Shown one piece after another: positions 1 to 9,260 of a stretch of 64,000 bases of DNA; within the stretch, counting starts at the first letter, position 1, and the number at the start of each line of letters is the position of its first letter. The notes beneath the pieces were generated by a model. The model made no database searches and had not been told where the DNA came from. It saw nothing but the letters and a program-made list of their open reading frames with translations. The stretch is from NCBI GenBank assembly GCA_016742175.1, contig JACVCH010000002.1:62001-126000 (forward strand), read 5' to 3'. The position numbers were made by a program, and so were the translations under genes. This stretch comes from Rhizobiaceae bacterium. Its GTDB lineage: Bacteria > Pseudomonadota > Alphaproteobacteria > Rhizobiales > Rhizobiaceae.

Positions 1-1869
1 CGTCCCGATCTCGAACTCGGCGGCACGCTCGACGGCACCGCCCGCGTCACCGGCCCGCGCAGCCAGCCGGACGTCGCCTTCGACATTCGCGGCAATGCCT
101 TGCAGGCCGCAGCCTTGCGCGATGCGGGCCTCTCCTCGCTCGGCGTCACCGCGCGCGGCACGACATCCGGCGAACGGCTCAACATCGACGCCCGCGCGAC
201 CAGTCCCGAAGGGCTCGACGCGACCGTTCGCGGCTCCGCGCCCCTGGGTGACGGCCAGCTTGCGCTCGACGTCACCCTCGCCGCCTTCCCGCTCGGCATC
301 CTAAACACGATCGTTCCAGACCAGAATCTCGGTGGTAATCTGTCGGGCACCGCCCGAGTGACCGGCACCGCGTCGGACCCGCAGGCCGCGTTCAATTTGA
401 GCGCTTCCGGCCTGTCCGCCGCACCGCTCGCCGACGCGGGAATCGGCGCGCTCAACGCCACGGTAGCCGGCAATTTCGCCAACCAGACGGTCACCCTTTC
501 ATCGGTCAACGTCTCGGGCAATCAGGGGCTGTCGCTCTCGGCAAGCGGTACGGTTCCGCTTCAAGGCGCCGGCCTGGCGGTCAACCTCTCGGGCGAAGCG
601 CCGCTCTCGCTGGCCAACCGCTTCCTTATCGATCGCGGCACACAGCTCGTCGGCACCGTCGGCGTGCAGGGCCAGGTCACCGGCTCGATCTCCGATCCGC
701 AGATCCGCGGCACGGTCTCGACACAGGGGGCGCAGATCGTCGATCCCGAAACCAACGTCTCGCTGCGCGGCATCAACCTGTCGGCCAGCATCGACGGGCA
801 GACGATCACGATCCAGTCGGCCAACGCCACGCTCGGCGCGGGCGGCACGATCACTGCCGGCGGCACCGTTTCGCTCGCCGCTGGCCTGCCCGCCAACATC
901 ACCATCGCGCTCGACCAGGCCCGCTACAATGACGGCGACCTCATCGCCGCGACCGTGTCGGGCAACCTCGCCATCACCGGCCCCCTCGCCGCGGATGCGA
1001 CGCTGTCCGGCACGATCAATGTCGACCGGGCGGAAATCTCCGTTCCCGAAAATCTCGGCGGCGGCGCGTCCGGCATCGACGTCATCCACCGCAACCCGCC
1101 GCCCGGCGTCGCCGCGACGCTGGAGCGCGCGCGCGCCAATGACGGAACGCCCGTTCCCACCTCGCGGCCGAGCGTCATCCAGCTCGACATCACGGTCAAC
1201 GCGCCGAACCAGATCTTCGTGCGCGGCCGCGGGCTCGATGCGGAATTGGGTGGCAGCGTGCGGGTGCTCGGGCCTGTCACCAACGTCCAACCGGTCGGCG
1301 CTTTCGAGCTGATCCGTGGTCGTCTCGGAATTCTCGGCCAGCGCATCGAATTCGAGGAGGGCACGATCACGCTGGTCGGCGATCTCGATCCGGTGCTGAA
1401 CTTCGTCGCCAGTTCCGAAAGCGACGGGACGACCGTGTTCATCACCGTCTCCGGCCGCGTCTCGAATCTCGACATCTCCTTCTCCTCCTCGCCGCAACTG
1501 CCAGAAGATGAGGTACTTGCGCGGCTGATCTTCAACCGATCCTTGAGCGAACTCTCCGCCTTCCAGATAGCGCAGCTTGCTGCCGCAGCGGCGGAACTTG
1601 CCGGCGGCGGTAATTCGTCGCTCCTCGGCAGCCTGCGCAGCGCGACCGGTCTCGACGATCTCGACATCGTCACCGACAGCGAAGGCAACGCCGCGGTGCG
1701 CGCCGGGCGCTACATCCAGGACAACATCTACCTGGGCGTCGAAGCGGGTGCCGGCGGCACGGCGCGGGGGACGATCAATCTCGACATCACCGACGAATTG
1801 AAGGCGCGCGGGGCGGTCGGGTCGGATGGGGATTCGAGCCTCGGCGTCTTCTTCGAACGCGATTATTAG
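1..1869 (+). CDS. tamB: TamB-like translocation and assembly module protein (C-terminal part)
   Basis: The frame is open from base 1, so this is the 3' part of a longer gene with about 620 residues visible. The protein is built of repetitive, Gly/Thr/Ser/Asn-rich beta-strand segments such as GTARVTG and GTVSLAAG, typical of the long beta-taco of TamB/YtfN. It ends in the conserved DUF490 domain with a terminal SLGVFFERDY strand. In this family the protein spans the periplasm from an inner membrane anchor and works with TamA (Omp85 family) in outer membrane protein assembly or lipid transport. The N-terminal anchor and tamA would lie upstream of the window. A hairpin terminator follows directly. 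Confidence 0.88.
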   Translation, partial: RPDLELGGTLDGTARVTGPRSQPDVAFDIRGNALQAAALRDAGLSSLGVTARGTTSGERLNIDARATSPEGLDATVRGSAPLGDGQLALDVTLAAFPLGILNTIVPDQNLGGNLSGTARVTGTASDPQAAFNLSASGLSAAPLADAGIGALNATVAGNFANQTVTLSSVNVSGNQGLSLSASGTVPLQGAGLAVNLSGEAPLSLANRFLIDRGTQLVGTVGVQGQVTGSISDPQIRGTVSTQGAQIVDPETNVSLRGINLSASIDGQTITIQSANATLGAGGTITAGGTVSLAAGLPANITIALDQARYNDGDLIAATVSGNLAITGPLAADATLSGTINVDRAEISVPENLGGGASGIDVIHRNPPPGVAATLERARANDGTPVPTSRPSVIQLDITVNAPNQIFVRGRGLDAELGGSVRVLGPVTNVQPVGAFELIRGRLGILGQRIEFEEGTITLVGDLDPVLNFVASSESDGTTVFITVSGRVSNLDISFSSSPQLPEDEVLARLIFNRSLSELSAFQIAQLAAAAAELAGGGNSSLLGSLRSATGLDDLDIVTDSEGNAAVRAGRYIQDNIYLGVEAGAGGTARGTINLDITDELKARGAVGSDGDSSLGVFFERDY

Positions 1870-1882
1870 GCCCTGGAACGCG

Positions 1883-1909
1883 AAAAAGGCGGCTGAAGGC
1901 CGCCTTTTT
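1883..1909 (+). terminator. Rho-independent terminator after tamB
   Basis: An 11-bp perfect stem (1883-1893 with 1899-1909) encloses a 5-nt loop. It begins with five A and ends with five T, so it can work in both directions. It sits between the tamB stop and the convergent small gene at 1966-2142. Confidence 0.85.
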
Positions 1910-1965
1910 GAGCTCAAACTTCGGGATTTTGCGCGAAAGCCAGATCGTTTCGAGCGGCTTTCAGC

Positions 1966-2223
<258 letters not shown>

Positions 2224-4398
2224 TTAGACCACGGTCCCGATCTGGTCGAGCGGAGCGGTGATGGTGCAGACGAGGCCGTCGGGGCGGAAGTCGAGCTGGA
2301 CGTCGCCGCCGAGTTCGCCCGCAAGGCTTCGGCCGACGAGGCGGGAGCCGAAGCCCTGGCGGGTGGGCTGGGTCACCGGCGGGCCGCCCCTCTCCTGCCA
2401 GACGAGTTCGAAACGGCCGGCGGCGGGGTCGACGGACCATTCGACCGCGACCTCGCCGTCCGTGCTGGACAATGCGCCGTATTTGACGGCGTTGGTGGCG
2501 AGTTCGTGCAGCGCCATCGCGAGTGCGAGCGCGGCCTTGGTCGAGCAGCGGACATCGGGACCGCTGGAATGGATGCGCGGCGCCTGCTTCTGGACGAAAG
2601 GCAGGATCGCCTGGTCGACGATCTCGGCCAGCGGCGCGCCTTCCCAGCTTTCGCGGGTCAGGACGTTGTGCGCATTGGAAAGCGCCACCAGCCGCGCCTC
2701 GAACATCGCCCGCAACTCGCGGCCGACATCATGTCCGCGGAAGGTCTGCGAGGCGATAGACTGGACGGTCGCGAGCGTATTCTTGACGCGGTGGTTGAGC
2801 TCGTTGATCAGTAGGCTGCGGCGTTCCTCCGCGCGCTTGCGCTCGGTCAGGTCGAAATTGACGCCGACCATGCGGACCAGACGGCCGGTCTCGTCGTGCA
2901 TCGCGATGGCGCGCGAGCCCATCCAGCGGATTTGGCCGGTATCCGCGCGCCGGATGCGGAAATCGACTTCGACGAGCCTACCGGCCGGGCCTTCCTGCTC
3001 GGCAGCATCGGCGATGGCCATAAAATCATTGCCGAGGGTGAGTTCGCGGAAGGCGGCGAGCGAGGGTTCGAACGTCTCGCGCGTCACGCCGAAGAGACGA
3101 AACTGCGCATCGTCCCAGATCATCGTGTCGGTCAGCGCGTTCCACTCCCAAACGCCCATCTGGCCGGCCGAAAGCGCCAGATCCTTGCGCAGCGAGATCT
3201 CGCGCAGTTCCTGCTCGGCCGCCTGACGGGCGGTGTCGTCGCGGATCGTCAACACATTGCCGATGATCTCGCCCTTCGGGCCGATGACCGGCTTGGCGCT
3301 GCCGATGGCGAGCACCTCGACGCCGTCCGGCCGAAGGATGCGCCAGCGCGCCTCGATGACGCTTTCGCCCTTCAGGACCGCGCGGGCGAGCGGCAGTTCG
3401 TGCGAGGGATAGGGTTCGCCGTTCTCGCGGAAGAGCTGGAAACGCGAGGCATATTCGTCGGGCGAAATGTCGAGATGCGCAACGCCGTGGATTTCGGCGG
3501 CCGAGCGGTTGATGAAGGTGATGCGGCCCTTCGGATCGGTGACGATGACGCCTTCGCTCAACTGGCCGAGCAGCGCTGCCTGCTCGGCCGCGATCAGTTC
3601 GGCGCGGCGGCGCGCCTCCGATACGGCCTCGTTGGCCTCGCGCTCCTCCGTCCGGTCGCGCAGGATCTTCAGGAAACCGCCCGCGCCGCCGCGGGCGAGC
3701 GGCACGATGGCGCCAGAGCCCCAGAAGCGGCTGCCGTCCTTGCGCACGTGCCAGCGCTCGTTCGAGGCGCGGCCATTGGCGCGGGACAGGGCCCGTTCCT
3801 TTTGCGGCAGGCCGTTTCTCCGGTCCTCCTCGGTGAAGAAGATCGTGGCATCGGTGCCGATGATCTCGTCCTCCGTATAGCCGAGCAGGCGTTCGGCGCC
3901 GCTGTTCCACGACATGACGCGGCCGGTATCGTCGATAAGGATGATCGCGTACTCCACGGCGCTGTCGAGGATGAGCCGCGAGCGCTCGCGGCTGCGGATC
4001 AGTTCCTGCTCCGCCTCGCGCGCCTCGGTGACGTCGCGAACGACGGCGAAGAAGCCGGTGACATTTCCGTCAGCGTCGCGATGCGGGACATATTCGGATT
4101 CGATGTGGCGGAAGCGACCTTCGGGCTGCCGGATGGCCGTCGCGAAAGAGACCTGCCGGCCGGCGAGCGCTTCCTCCACCTGGCTTTGCATATCGGCGAA
4201 GGCGCGCTTGCCGAGCACCTCCTGAATGGTCCTGCCGATGACCTTGTCGTCAGGGAGCGCGACGCCGCGGCGATGCGCGTCGTTGCGGAACGTGTAGCGA
4301 AATTCCGTATCGATGAAGGCAATCATCTGCGGCAGGCCGTTCGCCAATTGGCGTACCTGATCGACGAGACCGTGACCCTCGACGCTCATCGCGGCCAA
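2224..4398 (-). CDS. Multi-PAS HWE-family sensor histidine kinase
   Basis: The 724-residue protein has four PAS/PAC units in series (about residues 15-130, 140-260, 270-395 and 405-515), then an HWE-type kinase core. The phosphoacceptor region reads LINELNHRVKNTLATVQS. The ATPase part carries ALHELATNAVKYGAL, with the His of the HWE N box, then the W-x-E motif in WQERGGP and a GFGSRL motif. No membrane segment is visible, so it is probably a cytoplasmic sensor of light, redox state or a small ligand. No response regulator gene is adjacent. In this family partners are often single-domain regulators or PhyR-type proteins encoded elsewhere. The signal cannot be inferred. Confidence 0.9.
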   Translation of the reverse strand: MAAMSVEGHGLVDQVRQLANGLPQMIAFIDTEFRYTFRNDAHRRGVALPDDKVIGRTIQEVLGKRAFADMQSQVEEALAGRQVSFATAIRQPEGRFRHIESEYVPHRDADGNVTGFFAVVRDVTEAREAEQELIRSRERSRLILDSAVEYAIILIDDTGRVMSWNSGAERLLGYTEDEIIGTDATIFFTEEDRRNGLPQKERALSRANGRASNERWHVRKDGSRFWGSGAIVPLARGGAGGFLKILRDRTEEREANEAVSEARRRAELIAAEQAALLGQLSEGVIVTDPKGRITFINRSAAEIHGVAHLDISPDEYASRFQLFRENGEPYPSHELPLARAVLKGESVIEARWRILRPDGVEVLAIGSAKPVIGPKGEIIGNVLTIRDDTARQAAEQELREISLRKDLALSAGQMGVWEWNALTDTMIWDDAQFRLFGVTRETFEPSLAAFRELTLGNDFMAIADAAEQEGPAGRLVEVDFRIRRADTGQIRWMGSRAIAMHDETGRLVRMVGVNFDLTERKRAEERRSLLINELNHRVKNTLATVQSIASQTFRGHDVGRELRAMFEARLVALSNAHNVLTRESWEGAPLAEIVDQAILPFVQKQAPRIHSSGPDVRCSTKAALALAMALHELATNAVKYGALSSTDGEVAVEWSVDPAAGRFELVWQERGGPPVTQPTRQGFGSRLVGRSLAGELGGDVQLDFRPDGLVCTITAPLDQIGTVV

Positions 4399-4469
4399 AA
4401 GAATTCCCCCAAGTCGTACAGTTCCTCGTCCCCGGTTTTGCCGCGCCTGTCAACGCCAAAGGAGGCCGC

Positions 4470-6743
4470 CTATTCGGCGGCCTCGCGCGGCGTGAGCCGG
4501 TTCTCGCGCCTGTCGTGTTGAGCGGCCAGCGGCGAGATTTCGGCCATGGGGAACGCATCGACGGCAATGACCCTGGCGACGGCGTCGCGCGCCTCGTCCA
4601 GACGGCGGCGCTCGTCGGCGGAAATCAGCCCGGTTTCCATGGCGCGGTCGAGTTCCCGCACCTTCGCGTCGCGCAGCTTCTTCTCGATCGGCGCGATGCC
4701 GGCGAGAAGGTCGAAGGCCCGCTCGAGGTCCTTCAAGGCATGGGCTTCGTGGCCTTCACCGAGATAAAGGTCAGGGGTCAGCCGGTCGCGCTGCGAACCG
4801 GGCTCCATCAGCATTTCGGCCGCGCGGGTGCGCTCGGTATCGCCGGGTTCCGGGTTCGGCACGCCGAGCGGAAAGGCGACGGCGCGCACGAGCCATGCGG
4901 CCCAGCGGGCCGGCAAATTGGCGAGGACGCCGCGAAAGGCGACGCCCATGCGCTGGCGCCCGCGGACCATGACGTAGTCGACCAGCGGCCGATCTGCCTC
5001 CTGACGGCCCTCGTCCTCGAAGCGCTTCAGCACCGCCGCGCCGAGATAGAGTTCGGCAAGGATGTCGCCGAGGCGGGCCGACAGCATTTCCTTGCGCTTC
5101 AGCGCACCGCCGAGCGTCAGGAGGGAGAGGTCGGAGAGGAGCGCAAAGGCGGCCGCATAACGCGAAAGCTGGCGCCAGTGGCTGGAAAGCGCGACCTTGC
5201 GGGGCGCGGGCGCGACGAGCCCGCCGGTCCAGCCGCGGACGAACGCGCGCAGCGCGTTGAGGGCGGAGTGGCCGGCGTGGCTCCAGAACTGGCGGTCGAA
5301 CTCTTCCAGCCCGCGCTGCTGGTCGTCGTCGGACAGCGCCAGCAGTTCCTTGAGCATATAGGGGTGCGAGCGGATCGCGCCCTGGCCGAAGATCATCAGA
5401 TTGCGGGTGAGGATGTTGGCGCCCTCGACGGTGATGCCGATCGGCACCGAACGATATTGCGCGCCGAGATAGTTCTTCGGCCCGTCGATGATCGCCTTGC
5501 CGCCATGAATGTCCATCGCGTGTTCGATCGACCGGCGCATGCGGTCCGTGGCATGGTATTTCATGATCGCCGAGATGACCGAGGGCTTGTGGCCCTCGTC
5601 GAGTGCGGCGACCGTCAGGCGGCGCGCGGCGTCGATCTGGTAGGCATTGGCCGCGATTTCGGCGAGCGGCTCCTGAATGCCTTCGAACTTGCCGATGGGC
5701 ACGTTGAACTGGGTGCGCACGCGCGCATAGGCGCCGGTGGCGCGGGCGCAGATGCCGGCCGATGCGGCGGACTGCGAGGGCAGCGAAATGCCGCGCCCGG
5801 CGGCAAGCGCCGTCATCAGCATCTTCCAACCCTGCCCCACGCGCTCCGGCCCGCCGAGCACCCAATCGAGCGGAATGAACACGTCCTTGCCGTAGAGCGG
5901 CCCGTTCTGGAAATGGGTGAAGAGCGGGATGTGGCGGTCGCCATGGCTGACGCCAGGCGTGGAGGTCGGGAGGAGCGCGACCGTGATGCCGCGATCTGCG
6001 CCGCCGCCGAGATGGTTTTCGGGATCGGTGAGCTTGAAGGCGAGGCCCATGACGGTCGCGACCGGGCCGAGCGTGATGTAGCGCTTTTCGAAATTCAACC
6101 GAATGCCGAGGACCTGGCTGGCCTCATGCTCGCCATATTCGACGACGCCGGTATCGGTCATCGCCGCAGCGTCGGAGCCCGCCTCAGGAGAGGTCAGGCC
6201 GAAGCAGGGGATCTCGCGCCCGTCGGCAAGGCGCGGCAGCCAGTGATCGCGCTGCTCGTCCGTGCCGAAATGCATCAGGAGTTCGCCCGGCCCGAGCGAA
6301 TTGGGCACCATGACGGTGACGCCGGCGACGACGCTGGCCGACGAGATCGTGCGCACGACCTCGGAATGGGCGGTGTTGGAAAAGCCGAGGCCGCCATATT
6401 TCTTCGGGATGATCATGCCGAAGAACTTCTTCTCGCGCAGGAAGTCCCAGACCGGCTTCGGCAGATCGTGATCTTCCCAGGCGAGCTTCCAGTCGTCGAC
6501 CATGGCGCAAAGCTCGCGCACCGGGCCTTCCATGAAGGCCTGCTCCTCGGAGGAGAGGCTGGCCGGCGGCATGGCGATGAGCTTGTCCCAATCCGGCGTG
6601 CCGGTGAAGATCTCGCCGTCCCACCAGACCGTGCCGGCGTCGATGGCGTCGCGCTCGGTATCCGAAATCGGCGGCATGACGCCCTTCGCCCAGCCAAAGA
6701 TGGGCTTCGAAAGACGGTCGCGGCGAAACTCGCGGATGGACAT
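4470..6743 (-). CDS. fadE: Acyl-CoA dehydrogenase, FadE type
   Basis: This 757-residue flavoenzyme catalyses the first step of fatty acid beta-oxidation, acyl-CoA to trans-2-enoyl-CoA. The acyl-CoA dehydrogenase core occupies about residues 75-455. It shows CFGLTSPEAGSDAAAM at 180 (FAD/substrate region) and ITVEGANILTRNL at 437, which contains a Glu placed like the catalytic base. The rest matches the long C-terminal DUF1974 extension typical of FadE rather than of short mitochondrial-type enzymes. Length is slightly below the roughly 814 residues of E. coli FadE. It is downstream of no other beta-oxidation gene here and probably forms its own unit. Confidence 0.92.
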   Translation of the reverse strand: MSIREFRRDRLSKPIFGWAKGVMPPISDTERDAIDAGTVWWDGEIFTGTPDWDKLIAMPPASLSSEEQAFMEGPVRELCAMVDDWKLAWEDHDLPKPVWDFLREKKFFGMIIPKKYGGLGFSNTAHSEVVRTISSASVVAGVTVMVPNSLGPGELLMHFGTDEQRDHWLPRLADGREIPCFGLTSPEAGSDAAAMTDTGVVEYGEHEASQVLGIRLNFEKRYITLGPVATVMGLAFKLTDPENHLGGGADRGITVALLPTSTPGVSHGDRHIPLFTHFQNGPLYGKDVFIPLDWVLGGPERVGQGWKMLMTALAAGRGISLPSQSAASAGICARATGAYARVRTQFNVPIGKFEGIQEPLAEIAANAYQIDAARRLTVAALDEGHKPSVISAIMKYHATDRMRRSIEHAMDIHGGKAIIDGPKNYLGAQYRSVPIGITVEGANILTRNLMIFGQGAIRSHPYMLKELLALSDDDQQRGLEEFDRQFWSHAGHSALNALRAFVRGWTGGLVAPAPRKVALSSHWRQLSRYAAAFALLSDLSLLTLGGALKRKEMLSARLGDILAELYLGAAVLKRFEDEGRQEADRPLVDYVMVRGRQRMGVAFRGVLANLPARWAAWLVRAVAFPLGVPNPEPGDTERTRAAEMLMEPGSQRDRLTPDLYLGEGHEAHALKDLERAFDLLAGIAPIEKKLRDAKVRELDRAMETGLISADERRRLDEARDAVARVIAVDAFPMAEISPLAAQHDRRENRLTPREAAE

Positions 6744-6828
6744 GGCACTCCCCCAAGATCAGACGATGCGTTTAACCTGATGGAATGCGCGGGCGGGCGG
6801 TTCGTTCCGTGGTTCGCAGGTGCGGCGG

Positions 6829-7359
6829 TCAGGCAGGAGCGTAGATCAGCCTGACGACGTGCTCGTCGACCTGGTCGCTGGCGACGAAGCGGAGCGACGG
6901 CCGGAAACCGGCAAAGAACGGGGCCCCGCCGCCGAGGACGACGGGATGGAGGTAGATGCGGTACTCGTCGATGAGGCCGAGCCCGGCCAGGCTGCGCGCG
7001 AGGTTCGGACCGCCGACCTGGACCTCGCCGACGAGGTCGGCCTTCACCCGGCGGATTTCCGCTTCGAGGTCTTCGCCGACGAGCGTGGCGTTGGGGCCGA
7101 CGGAATTCAGCGAGCGCGAGACGACCCATTTGGGCTGCCTGCGCCACGCCTCTGCAAAGGCGCGCCGATCCGCGTCCCATTCGGGATGATCCTCGTCCCA
7201 ATAGCGCATGAGCTCATAGAGGCCGCGGCCGTAGATGCTGCCCGCCTGCCTGCGCGCCTCGTCGACGAAATGGCGAAAGAGCGCGGGGCTCGGCCCGAAC
7301 TTCATGTGGTCGACATAGCCGTCGAGGGACTGGTTCATTCCGAAGAAGAGCGTCGCCAT
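6829..7359 (-). CDS. RibD C-terminal/dihydrofolate reductase-like protein
   Basis: The product has 176 residues. The start MATLFFGMNQSLDGYVDH is the usual N-terminus of this family and has GGAGG upstream, so the longer frame reaching 7611 was trimmed. The reductase fold is supported by SLDGYVD, IYGRGLYELM and VGGPNLARSLAGLGLIDEY, the last being the NADPH-binding and subunit-contact region of RibD_C proteins, and by the VVLGGGAPFF motif. Members are NADPH-dependent reductases of mostly unknown substrate, and this short stand-alone version is not expected to make riboflavin. No riboflavin genes are nearby. Confidence 0.83.
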   Translation of the reverse strand: MATLFFGMNQSLDGYVDHMKFGPSPALFRHFVDEARRQAGSIYGRGLYELMRYWDEDHPEWDADRRAFAEAWRRQPKWVVSRSLNSVGPNATLVGEDLEAEIRRVKADLVGEVQVGGPNLARSLAGLGLIDEYRIYLHPVVLGGGAPFFAGFRPSLRFVASDQVDEHVVRLIYAPA

Positions 7360-7376
7360 GCTGCAGGCCTCCAACC

Positions 7377-7402
7377 GGCGCGGCGTTCTTCGGCGCCGCG
7401 CC
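7377..7402 (-). terminator. GC-rich hairpin downstream of the TadG-like gene
   Basis: A perfect 9-bp stem (7377-7385 with 7394-7402) has an 8-nt loop and begins 14 bases after the stop of the leftward gene at 7416. There is no clear T-run on that strand, so it could be a weak terminator or an RNA-stabilising stem. Confidence 0.4.
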
Positions 7403-7415
7403 CTGGGCGGTGAGG

Positions 7416-9164
7416 CTAGTGCGTCAGGTGCAGCGCGGCAACGGCGCGGCCGATATTGGCGAAGGCCTGCTCGAGCGCGGTCGTGTTGCTCGCCATGTGG
7501 AAATTGTCCTTCTTCGAGGCGCAGTTCTTGAAGAGGGTTTTCACCGACGAGCTGGTCGTGTTGTAGAGGACGGTGAAGACCTCGACGCCCTGGCTTTTCA
7601 TCTGGGTGCACATGGAGCCCGTCCAGGCGTTCAGCGTCTTTTCGGCCTCGCCCTGGCTCGTCTTGCCGTCGATGCGGCTGGCGGTATTGTTGACGCCCTT
7701 GGTGCCCAGGAAGCCATAGGAGCCGTAGTCCGATTTGTTGATCGTGCTGCTGGCGCCGAAGGAGACGTTGGTGCCGTCGCTCATGAGGACCATGAATTTC
7801 GACACGGCGTCGCTCTCGAAGGGCGCCCCTTGCGTATAGGGCGCCTCGGGCGACAGGACGCGCCAGCCCCAGGCGAGGCCTTCGGAGATGTTGGTGCCCG
7901 AGCCGTTCCAGAACTGCATCGCATCGATGCCGGCGCGCACCTTCGCCATGTCGTCGGTCAGGGGAACGACCGGCGTCGGGCAGGCGCGGTTGGGGCCGAG
8001 CGTCAAGTTCGGGCTCTCCTGCACGCTCTTGGTCGGGCGAACGGCCGCGCGGGTGTCCTTGTACATGTACTTCAAGGTTGAGCGCTGGATGCCGTCCTGC
8101 TGCGCCGAGTTCGTGTGATCGGCGGTCGTCTTGTGATCGAGCCAGGCATTGTTGAACGCGCCGCCGTCATTGCCGCCGCTCGTCAGGCGGGCGCGCGGCT
8201 CGCTGGCGGCGAAATAGGGCACGAAGAGCGTGTCGGGCTTCGACGAGTCCGGCGCGGTCAGGTCGAAATTGTAGGGAATCGGGCGCGCCTCGACGCAGCC
8301 CTTCCATTCGACCTCGGCCTGCTCGAACAGATAGAGGTGGTGGGGATATTTCGTCACCTTCGCGCACATGGCGCGCATGTCCTTTTGCGCATCCGAATTG
8401 CCGGAGACGGAACAGCCCTGGCTGACCGCATGGGGCCAGGCGTTCATGATGTCCGAGACGGACGAAGTGCTCAGGTCGGCGCGGCGCTGGATCGGCAACT
8501 GCGTCGGGCGGGCATCGCGCATCGTATTGGTGATGAAGTTCCAGCCATTATAAACCGCCTCGCCTTTGGTATCGATCCAGGACCAGTCGAAGCCCTCGCC
8601 CCTGATATTGACGGCGGTGACGAACGGGACGAGCGCGACCTTGACGTCCTGGCGCGGGTCGCCGTCGCTCTCGACGGCGGCGAGCAGCGCCTTCGACGCC
8701 TTCTTCAGGGCGTTGATTCCGGCCTGGCCCATCGAGCCGGTGTTGTCGAGCACCATGGCGATCTCGAGCGTCTTGGTCGAGCGGAAGGAGGTGGCGGTGA
8801 CGGTGACGTCGCCGCGGCCGAAGCGGTCCATCAGGAAGAGGCCGACCCGGGCGTCGACGCGGCCGGTGACCTCGACATAGTTGAGGCCTTCGCGGGTGTT
8901 CAAGTCGGTCTGCGCCGAGACGATGGTGGAATCGGTCAACTGGCTGGCGACGAAATCGTCGAACAGGCGCTCGCGCTCCTCGTCGCTGGCATTCTCGCGC
9001 GAGGCGGCGAGGACGGCACTGTCGGCGATGTTCTGCAGGCGCGACTTGGCGCTGATGATGTTGGCCGTATCCATCGCCATGCCGACGCCGGCCAGCAAGG
9101 TGGGCAAAAGCACAGCCGTCATGATACCGAAATTGCCGGCTTCGGAACGCCAGAAATTGACCAT
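7416..9164 (-). CDS. TadG-like pilus assembly/vWA-domain protein
   Basis: The 582-residue protein starts at MVNFWRSEAGNFGIMTAVLL. A short positive N-terminus is followed by one hydrophobic segment (about residues 12-32), the TadE/TadG-like leader. A von Willebrand A domain then begins near residue 130, with the metal-binding DNTGSMG motif at 140 and a later LMSDGTN strand. Such proteins are anchored in the inner membrane, face the periplasm and are linked to Flp-type pilus assembly or adhesion. No other tad or cpa gene is in the window, so it is an orphan copy. A TTG 14 codons upstream is a less likely start. Confidence 0.83.
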   Translation of the reverse strand: MVNFWRSEAGNFGIMTAVLLPTLLAGVGMAMDTANIISAKSRLQNIADSAVLAASRENASDEERERLFDDFVASQLTDSTIVSAQTDLNTREGLNYVEVTGRVDARVGLFLMDRFGRGDVTVTATSFRSTKTLEIAMVLDNTGSMGQAGINALKKASKALLAAVESDGDPRQDVKVALVPFVTAVNIRGEGFDWSWIDTKGEAVYNGWNFITNTMRDARPTQLPIQRRADLSTSSVSDIMNAWPHAVSQGCSVSGNSDAQKDMRAMCAKVTKYPHHLYLFEQAEVEWKGCVEARPIPYNFDLTAPDSSKPDTLFVPYFAASEPRARLTSGGNDGGAFNNAWLDHKTTADHTNSAQQDGIQRSTLKYMYKDTRAAVRPTKSVQESPNLTLGPNRACPTPVVPLTDDMAKVRAGIDAMQFWNGSGTNISEGLAWGWRVLSPEAPYTQGAPFESDAVSKFMVLMSDGTNVSFGASSTINKSDYGSYGFLGTKGVNNTASRIDGKTSQGEAEKTLNAWTGSMCTQMKSQGVEVFTVLYNTTSSSVKTLFKNCASKKDNFHMASNTTALEQAFANIGRAVAALHLTH

Positions 9165-9260
9165 CGTCTCAACCCCGCTTTGGTGCGGACGATGCTCGCG
9201 TAACAAGATTAACGGAGTAGAGCGGCCGTTCAGACAGTTGGAAATGCGGTTAAGCGTCTG

